Below are positions 6,830-10,803 of a DNA stretch of 10,803 nt, in pieces (the stretch's first letter is position 1; every line of letters starts with the position of its first letter). The DNA is from Pseudomonadota bacterium (GTDB taxonomy: Bacteria; Bdellovibrionota_C; UBA2361; OMII01). The notes beneath the pieces are model-generated. The model did not search any database. It was not told where the DNA came from and saw nothing but the letters and a program-made list of their open reading frames with translations. Made by a program: the position numbers and the translations under genes. Location of the stretch: positions 1 through 10,803 of the forward strand of contig JAIXPR010000338.1 in NCBI GenBank assembly GCA_027486155.1, given 5' to 3'.

Positions 6830-7717
6830 ATGAGTACCCCTCACCTTCATTTGGCCAAGCACAGCGAGAGCACCACCGACGCTACGTTTTTTCTGAATCC
6901 GTTGCTCGATCCACGAGCGTTAGCCCGACGTGCGGAATCTGGCAGCACGACGCCACCCATGAGAGCCGCCGATCTCCTGCACGCGACCGAGGTGTTAGAG
7001 GCGCATCCAAGACGCTTTCTCACGAATGACTATACTCGACTGATCGCACTCGCTGACAATTCGTCGCTCTCAGCGATCTCTAACCGACTGCGAGCGCTCA
7101 TTCCTCAATCGCGGGATGGACACCTTACGCAAGCCCCGAGCTGGAAGGAGTTTCACAACCCCCTCAATCGGGGCGATCTAACGCTAGGGGAGGCCCTGGG
7201 CGGGCTCAAACCGTTCGCCTTTCCCCAAGATAAGATCCCGATGTTCGTTCGATTGATAGAGAACCCGGAGTGGGATTGGTTGCCCTTCTACGATTTCTTC
7301 CCCGGTGGAACAACGCTGGCGACCCATGACGCGCTGCATATGCTCCTCGGTCGTGGACTCCTTGAGCACGACGAAGCGTTCGTGATCGGATTTACGATGG
7401 GCGCGTCGGGTGAGATGAGTGAGTGGAAGACTCGCCTCTTTGCCCTCGTTTCGGGCACGCTCTATCCGGAGGCGTACCGATTTGGAGAATCCGCTCTTGA
7501 GATATTCGCGGACGCGGTGCGGATGGCCTCAGACTCAGGATGCGCTCCGCTCCACACTCAATCCTATGAGACGATGTGTGACAGACCGATCTCAGAACTA
7601 CGAGCTATGCTCGGTATTCCCGAAGGAAAACTCGCTGAGTACTTCCGCAACGAAGCGATCCGCTTTCCGCGAGATATCGCGAGCCAAAAAGCGGCTCTCG
7701 GAGCGGATGGATTGTAA
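6830..7717 (+). CDS. Coq4-like protein with HDxxHx11E motif
   Basis: The gene encodes 295 residues from the ATG at 6830. Residues 166-170 read HDALH and Glu182 follows after exactly 11 residues, giving the HDxxHx11E zinc-site motif of the Coq4 family (ubiquinone biosynthesis). The following AFVIGFTMG helix and the late segment RPISELRAMLGIPEG (about 252-266) also resemble Coq4, where a helix is followed by a [PL]-x-E-[LV]-R-x-x-L-G-I turn. The first 100 or so residues are not recognised and may be a separate helical region. Eukaryotic Coq4 acts in the C1 decarboxylation and hydroxylation of the quinone ring; in bacteria the family is scattered and often uncharacterised. No other quinone genes are nearby. 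The start is uncertain: a TTG lies five codons upstream, and no Shine-Dalgarno motif is seen for either. The neighbours give no clue to function. The call rests on motifs only. Confidence 0.62.
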   Translation: MSTPHLHLAKHSESTTDATFFLNPLLDPRALARRAESGSTTPPMRAADLLHATEVLEAHPRRFLTNDYTRLIALADNSSLSAISNRLRALIPQSRDGHLTQAPSWKEFHNPLNRGDLTLGEALGGLKPFAFPQDKIPMFVRLIENPEWDWLPFYDFFPGGTTLATHDALHMLLGRGLLEHDEAFVIGFTMGASGEMSEWKTRLFALVSGTLYPEAYRFGESALEIFADAVRMASDSGCAPLHTQSYETMCDRPISELRAMLGIPEGKLAEYFRNEAIRFPRDIASQKAALGADGL

Positions 7718-7726
7718 ATGGAGGGA

Positions 7727-7790
7727 TGGCGCAAACGGCACTACAAAACCTTGGTGAAGAACCAACGCTCGCAGTAGTCCGTTTACGCCA
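7727..7790. repeat. Long imperfect inverted repeat filling the convergent gap; possible bidirectional terminator
   Basis: The 64 bases fold into one hairpin. TGGCG (7727-7731) pairs with CGCCA (7786-7790); C7732 and A7785 mismatch; AAACGG (7733-7738) pairs with CCGTTT (7779-7784); C7739 bulges; ACTAC (7740-7744) pairs with GTAGT (7774-7778). A small inner hairpin, TTGGT/ACCAA, sits at 7751-7765. It lies between the convergent stops at 7717 and 7796, which suits a two-way transcription stop, but neither flank carries a T-run. It could instead be a small dispersed repeat; no second copy is in this window. Confidence 0.55.
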
Positions 7791-7795
7791 CCTTG

Positions 7796-8176
7796 TCACG
7801 CCGCTTCTTTCAGCAATTCAAGCTTGATCGGAAGATCCTTCTTGAACACCTCAGGGATCGCCTCGAGCGAACCGAAAAGCTCGACGATCTTTTTAATAGC
7901 TTCATCAGCGGCCGCGTTTGCTTCCGTGATGAAGGCGTTAGCCGAGCCGGCAACGAGACCAGGCACCGCTCTCTCCACCGCTGATATGCCTTGCGACAGA
8001 ACTGGTGGGATAAACGGCTCCGCTTTACTCTTGAGCTCATTCGCCTGCTGCATAAATCGTGATGCGGCGTCCGGCGCTTTGCTCGCTTGCACAGCGAATT
8101 CATATCGTGTTCTCCACCCGGTAAGGGCGTTTGTGGCGTCACTGAGTTTCGTTAAGAGCGTATTTGATGGCTCCAT
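7796..8176 (-). CDS. Small helical protein of unknown function
   Basis: I do not recognise this 126-residue protein. It begins MEPSNTLLTKLSDATNALTG and is predicted almost wholly helical, with Ala-rich amphipathic stretches (about 27-52 and 76-103), a Pro-Phe-Ile-Pro-Pro turn near 54-58 and a Lys/Leu/Glu-rich end. It has no signal peptide or transmembrane helix. The open frame extends upstream to 8344, but the extension reads through a His-Thr repeat (QTHTHTHT) and a likely -10 box, so the ATG at 8176 is the better start. Its leader is an A/C-rich repeat (CATACACACACC) without a Shine-Dalgarno motif. It converges on the Coq4-like gene and diverges from the kinase gene. A likely promoter with a palindrome over the -35 position lies just upstream. 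A role cannot be given. Confidence 0.7.
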   Translation of the reverse strand: MEPSNTLLTKLSDATNALTGWRTRYEFAVQASKAPDAASRFMQQANELKSKAEPFIPPVLSQGISAVERAVPGLVAGSANAFITEANAAADEAIKKIVELFGSLEAIPEVFKKDLPIKLELLKEAA

Positions 8177-8206
8177 GGTGTGTGTATGGGTATGGGTTTG
8201 ACTGCG

Positions 8207-8245
8207 AATATAGTCGATGAAACCTACGTAGAACCTTGTACGTAG
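8207..8245 (-). promoter_or_regulatory. Probable promoter with operator-like inverted repeat
   Basis: On the minus strand a TATATT box (8212-8207) lies about 31 bases before the ATG at 8176. The -35 position (about 8235-8230, GGTTCT) is a poor match to consensus. That position is covered by a 7-bp inverted repeat, CTACGTA (8224-8230) and TACGTAG (8239-8245), with arms 8 bases apart. A weak -35 under a palindrome suggests a regulator site, either an activator or a repressor. This is inference from sequence only. Confidence 0.4.
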
Positions 8246-8556
8246 CACCGTCGCAACCGTAGACCCCCCAGGCATGAGGGTATACGCGTGCGACGAGGCG
8301 AATTCTTTTACCCGAGCGAATTGTGAAAGAGCGGAAACGCGCATAGTGCCATGAGTCGCTTCATTTCTCCATATGCTCGCCCAAAGACGTGCAGAGCCTT
8401 CAACCCTTTAAGCTAGGGACCGACCTTGCCGCCCCGCAATAAAGGGAAGGAGGGTGAATCAGACCTTCCCCTTTTCGGAATGGTAGTGAATACCGCAAAA
8501 CGCCACCGACTTCAGGGAGCACGAGGTAGCACCTCGGACCGGCCCCTAGCCCTCAT
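8246..8556. other. Non-coding stretch with several inverted repeats
   Basis: No gene is supported here. Inverted repeats include GCTAGGG (8412-8418) with CCCTAGC (8544-8550); TTGC/GCAA (8426-8439); a hairpin at 8441-8475; GGTA/TACC (8482-8494); and a perfect CGAGGT-agc-ACCTCG (8522-8536). The outer pair encloses the others, so a transcript of 8412-8550 could fold into a closed multi-branch structure. It does not match tmRNA, SRP RNA, RNase P RNA or any riboswitch I know. Confidence 0.35.
8441..8475 (+). terminator. Terminator-like hairpin of unclear target
   Basis: GGGAAGG at 8444-8450 pairs with CCTTCCC at 8464-8470. Flanking AAA/TTT pairs extend the stem after a one-base bulge, and the plus strand then reads CTTTTC. 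The shape fits a weak intrinsic terminator, but no gene ends just upstream on this strand. It may close a small RNA or shield the downstream kinase promoter from read-through. Confidence 0.3.
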
Positions 8557-8584
8557 TTGACTACCGATAGTCCCGGTCTAGAAT
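8557..8584 (+). promoter_or_regulatory. Sigma-70-type promoter of the phosphotransferase gene
   Basis: TTGACT (8557-8562) and TAGAAT (8579-8584) each match the bacterial -35 and -10 consensus at five of six positions, with a 16-base spacer. Transcription should begin near 8591, giving a leader of about 15 bases before the ATG at 8606. The perfect palindrome GACTA-ccga-TAGTC (8559-8572) covers the -35 and spacer and could be a repressor operator. GACCGG (8537-8542) and CCGGTC (8573-8578) form a wider inverted repeat around it. Confidence 0.65.
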
Positions 8585-8605
8585 GAGCCTAAAGGGACAC
8601 CCTCC

Positions 8606-9652
8606 ATGCTCAGCAACAACACTGGTCCACATTCATCGAGCTTTCATGAAGCGCATCTTACGGACCTCCACGCTCCGCGGAACGTTCCTGCGGTGTCACC
8701 TGCCGATGTGACAGGTGTACTCACCACCACATACGGTATTCATCCAAAAGAGCACCCAAAACGGATCGAGAGTTACTGGGACTTCAACTTCAAGGTAGCA
8801 ACTACTATTGGGCCCCTGTTCTGTAAGGCCTACACACACGATAGGTTCGAGGACGCCCGCTTCCATGCCGACATCATGGGGAAGCTGACCAGCGAGGGGA
8901 TTCTCGTTCCTGCGGTGATTTCATCCCTAGGTGGCAAAGCGGTCAACGAGCTGAATGGACTTCCCTTTATAGTGCAACGTTTCCTTCCCGGAGAATCCCT
9001 CTCAAACGTAGCGCTCACTCCTCCTATCCTTGCGGAGCTCGGACGAACGCTCGCTCAGATCCATAACACCCTTGAAGGCCGCATCATCTCTGGAAACAAA
9101 TTCAAGATCTCAAGCTGGGATCCGCGGCAACACCAGCTCCTCTTCTCACGATACGATACCGCAGTCGCGAATTTCTCTCCTCGCGCTCAACGAGCGATCG
9201 ACTCTCTGCGGGTGCAAACAGATGAGTATCTCCCTCTCCTACGGGACTTTCCCGTTGGCATTACACACGGCGACTACCATCCGGGGAACATCCTCGTCGC
9301 CCACCAGAGGATTGCGGCAGTGCTTGATTTCAATGAGGCGATCGAGTCTTGGCTTGTGGGCGATATAGGGATAGCCCTGAGCTACATGAACAACGAGCAG
9401 ATCCCTCTCATAGCATGCGCACAGCATCTTATCGCCGGCTACCGCACTGAACGACCCCTAACGCTCATAGAGCGGGCGGTGCTCCCCCTCATGATACAGC
9501 TTCGGGCGGCGACTCGTGTTATCGAGACCACTATTGAGGGAGGCCGGGAGAGCGGTCACGACATCAGGTTGATTAACCACCTCAACGATCCGAAGATTCT
9601 CAAGTGCTGGCTCCAAGAGCTGCAAGAGGGAAGCACGAGACGCACTCTGTAA
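8606..9652 (+). CDS. APH/homoserine-kinase-II-type phosphotransferase
   Basis: The gene encodes 348 residues from the ATG at 8606, about 15 bases after the predicted transcription start; an AAAGGG lies nine bases before the ATG. The fold is the aminoglycoside phosphotransferase/ThrB-II/fructosamine-kinase type of small-molecule kinase. Lys74 in LFCKAY is the likely ATP-phosphate lysine. IVQRFLPGESL (about 122-132) is the hinge region. The catalytic loop is HGDYHPGN (221-228), with Asp223 as base and Asn228 as metal ligand. The metal-binding Asp241 is in VLDFNEA (239-245), followed by VGDIGIALSYM (251-261), a pattern typical of the ThrB-II branch. No signal peptide is visible, so the enzyme should be cytoplasmic. 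The phosphate acceptor cannot be told: homoserine, an amino alcohol, an antibiotic or another small alcohol are all possible. No biosynthetic partners adjoin. It appears to be transcribed alone from its own promoter. Confidence 0.85.
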   Translation: MLSNNTGPHSSSFHEAHLTDLHAPRNVPAVSPADVTGVLTTTYGIHPKEHPKRIESYWDFNFKVATTIGPLFCKAYTHDRFEDARFHADIMGKLTSEGILVPAVISSLGGKAVNELNGLPFIVQRFLPGESLSNVALTPPILAELGRTLAQIHNTLEGRIISGNKFKISSWDPRQHQLLFSRYDTAVANFSPRAQRAIDSLRVQTDEYLPLLRDFPVGITHGDYHPGNILVAHQRIAAVLDFNEAIESWLVGDIGIALSYMNNEQIPLIACAQHLIAGYRTERPLTLIERAVLPLMIQLRAATRVIETTIEGGRESGHDIRLINHLNDPKILKCWLQELQEGSTRRTL

Positions 9653-9743
9653 GTAACTGCCAGGCTACGTTCGTACCGCCATCAATTAATCGCTCCCCGC
9701 CTCTTGAGTGCCCTCACTGTGCGTGGCATCATCGCCGGTCTCT

Positions 9744-10031
9744 ATGAGTTCGTATGATCCCACCGGCCTAAAAGGCTTTTATAAGACGGAGATCGCTGCG
9801 GCGCTAACGTTTGCTGGATTGAGCTTCGGCGCCTTCAGTAAAGCCGAGAAAGAACGTGCGCTCGCTGAAAAGCTCGGCCCAAGTCATCCTGGCTATCAAC
9901 AAGTAATGAGCCGCGTCTCCCTTCCCGAAGGGTTCGGCAGGACCCTAGCCGCAACCTCAGTGATAGTCGGAGCTATGGGTGTATCAGGGCTTCTTGCTGC
10001 CCGGCGCTCAGATAAACGCTCTACCGATTAA
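9744..10031 (+). CDS. Small two-helix membrane protein of unknown function
   Basis: This 95-residue protein starts MSSYDPTGLKGFYKTE. A first hydrophobic helix (about 17-33, IAAALTFAGLSFGAFS) is followed by a charged loop (KAEKERALAEKLG, then a Pro/Gly-rich turn). A second hydrophobic helix (about 68-87, TLAATSVIVGAMGVSGLLAA) ends in a basic RRSDKR tail. The pattern fits a small inner-membrane hairpin protein. I do not recognise a family. The frame is open upstream to a GTG at 9708, but the extra 12 residues look like chance, and the ATG at 9744 gives the more natural start. It lies 91 bases after the kinase gene with no clear promoter or terminator between, so it may be co-transcribed with it. 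It converges on the secreted-protein gene at 10172. No Shine-Dalgarno motif is seen. Confidence 0.6.
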   Translation: MSSYDPTGLKGFYKTEIAAALTFAGLSFGAFSKAEKERALAEKLGPSHPGYQQVMSRVSLPEGFGRTLAATSVIVGAMGVSGLLAARRSDKRSTD

Positions 10032-10171
10032 GCGCGCCACTCATCTCATCTCCCGTGTACATTTGCTTTTTAGCGACTCTGAGTACGTCACGGAGACGAT
10101 GGATGCCGTCCAGCGCCCCCGAGGGCCGCCCCGATTCATGATCGGTTTGCGCTCGAATCTTTACGGGGCCT
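10032..10171. other. Convergent intergenic gap with a weak hairpin
   Basis: The gap lies between two genes that face each other. The only compact hairpin I see is CCGAT-tcatg-ATCGG at 10131-10145, followed by TTT on the plus strand. A 5-bp stem with three Ts is a weak terminator at best. No gene is supported here. Confidence 0.3.
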
Positions 10172-10552
10172 CTACAATTTGTTCAACGGCACAAAGGAAC
10201 CACCAGCGAAGGGCACATACGAAAACGTATCCGGACCGACCGTGACCTTCATAATCGAGTGCTCTTTGATGAGGTAGGACACCGCGAAGTTGACACCACC
10301 AGTGGTAGAGACGAGAACCCGGGCCTGGTCGCCTTTGTTTTCAGCGACGAGCCACCGTCGTACACCGTCCAGTTCGAGTTTAAAGGTAGTGTCACCAAGT
10401 GAACCAAGCGTCTCGGCGCGCTCCTTGGTCATTTCACCCGAAGCAGGCTTCGTGGGAGGAGCCGCTTCAACGATTGGCGCTGGCATCGAAAGGGACGCGA
10501 GCGAGAGCGCGGCAACAACAGAGGTTAGGTTCCGGGATGTTTTTACTTCCAT
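10172..10552 (-). CDS. Small secreted protein of unknown function
   Basis: This 126-residue protein has a Sec signal peptide: basic MEVKTSRN, a hydrophobic core (about 9-22) and a likely cleavage site at VEA|AP near residue 30. The mature part starts with a Pro/Thr/Ser linker, a short charged helix (TKERAETLG) and then strand-rich sequence (TTFKLELDGVRRWLVAE, ARVLVSTTGGVNFAVSYLI, MKVTVGPDTFSYVPF). No lipobox, metal motif or known domain is visible. The end SFVPLNKL looks complete. Unlike the other minus-strand genes it has a plausible Shine-Dalgarno, AGGA, six bases before the ATG. A hairpin (CCCTAT/ATAGcGGG at 10578-10593) lies about 26 bases upstream, in the likely leader or promoter. It may form its own transcription unit. 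The family is not recognised. Confidence 0.7.
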   Translation of the reverse strand: MEVKTSRNLTSVVAALSLASLSMPAPIVEAAPPTKPASGEMTKERAETLGSLGDTTFKLELDGVRRWLVAENKGDQARVLVSTTGGVNFAVSYLIKEHSIMKVTVGPDTFSYVPFAGGSFVPLNKL

Positions 10553-10803
10553 AGTGATTCCTAAAAAAGAGCGGCAACCCTATCCCATAGCGGGGAGGTT
10601 TACAAAGCACTGAGGACGGACACGGAGTACAGTCGAGATCTGATTCGCACTCATACCTGCAGAGAGGCGTAGGTCGGAGAGGAGTCTAGTGATCCGGGGG
10701 CCGTGCGGTCCACCTAGATGCTGGCTGTGTGGAGACCACTTGATCAGCTAATATTGCAGCCACTTACAACCCTTAAAATCTCGTAGCACAGGCAGTTTCG
10801 CCA
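10553..10803. other. Upstream non-coding region at the right edge
   Basis: No supported gene is seen in these 251 bases on either strand, and no tRNA. The region should carry the promoter of the minus-strand secreted-protein gene. A TTGTAA (10605-10600) with a poor TAGGGT 17 bases on (10582-10577) is the best candidate and is too weak to call. The small hairpin at 10578-10593 overlaps it. Confidence 0.4.

Noticed and set aside
6492..6833. Plus-strand frame overlapping the Coq4-like start by ATGA
   Set aside because: The overlap looks like translational coupling, but the product resembles no family, has no ribosome-binding site and contains hairpin-forming DNA. Chance is more likely.
7727..7790. 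Integron attC site
   Set aside because: Size and bulged pairing resemble attC, but the ends do not fit the RYYYAAC and GTTRRRY core sites. There is no integrase and only one copy is seen.
8177..8344. N-terminal extension of the small helical protein gene
   Set aside because: It would run through a likely -10 box, a palindrome and a His-Thr repeat, and the ATG at 8176 has the G-poor leader seen at the other starts.
8537..8587. RNA pseudoknot riboswitch upstream of the kinase gene
   Set aside because: The interleaved repeats overlap the -35 and -10 boxes, so most of them would not be in the transcript. DNA-level regulation is the simpler reading.
10577..10605. Promoter TTGTAA-17-TAGGGT for the secreted-protein gene
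   Set aside because: The -10 matches consensus at only three of six positions and overlaps a small hairpin, so it is not listed as a feature.

Overview
The window looks like a stretch of chromosome from a diderm (Gram-negative-type) bacterium of moderate GC content. The diderm assignment rests on two OmpA-type C-terminal domains, a lipoprotein signal and several Sec signal peptides. No rRNA, tRNA, transposase, integrase or CRISPR array is visible. The phylum cannot be fixed from the sequence. One trait is notable: most minus-strand genes start after an A/C-rich leader with almost no G and no Shine-Dalgarno motif, so SD-independent initiation may be common in this organism.

Region 1 (1-6339, minus strand) is a tight block of six co-directional genes, the last one cut by the window edge. 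In transcription order they are: a secreted NMT1/SsuA-like solute-binding domain fused to an OmpA peptidoglycan-binding domain (6339-4660); a von Willebrand factor A (vWA) lipoprotein with an intact metal site (4635-3913); a second solute-binding/OmpA fusion held by an N-terminal membrane anchor (3900-2329); a two-helix membrane protein with a long coiled-coil tail (2309-1311); a PspA/IM30-like coiled-coil protein (1293-472); and a stand-alone secreted solute-binding protein (369-1, partial). The first five genes are separated by only 12-24 bases. A strong GC-rich hairpin lies between genes five and six. No ABC permease or ATPase is seen. I read the set as a candidate cell-envelope sensing or maintenance system in which binding-protein modules have been tied to the wall and the inner membrane. 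This is the most interesting content of the window; its function is inferred, not shown.

Region 2 (6340-8176) holds a long leader region without a supported gene, then a plus-strand gene whose HDxxHx11E motif marks it as Coq4-like (6830-7717). It converges on a small minus-strand helical protein (8176-7796). The 78-base gap between them is almost filled by a long imperfect inverted repeat.

Region 3 (8177-10803) starts with a divergent promoter region rich in palindromes. A good sigma-70-type promoter drives an APH/homoserine-kinase-type phosphotransferase (8606-9652). A small two-helix membrane protein (9744-10031) follows, and then a convergent secreted protein of unknown function (10552-10172). 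These genes show no clear functional link to the operon of Region 1.
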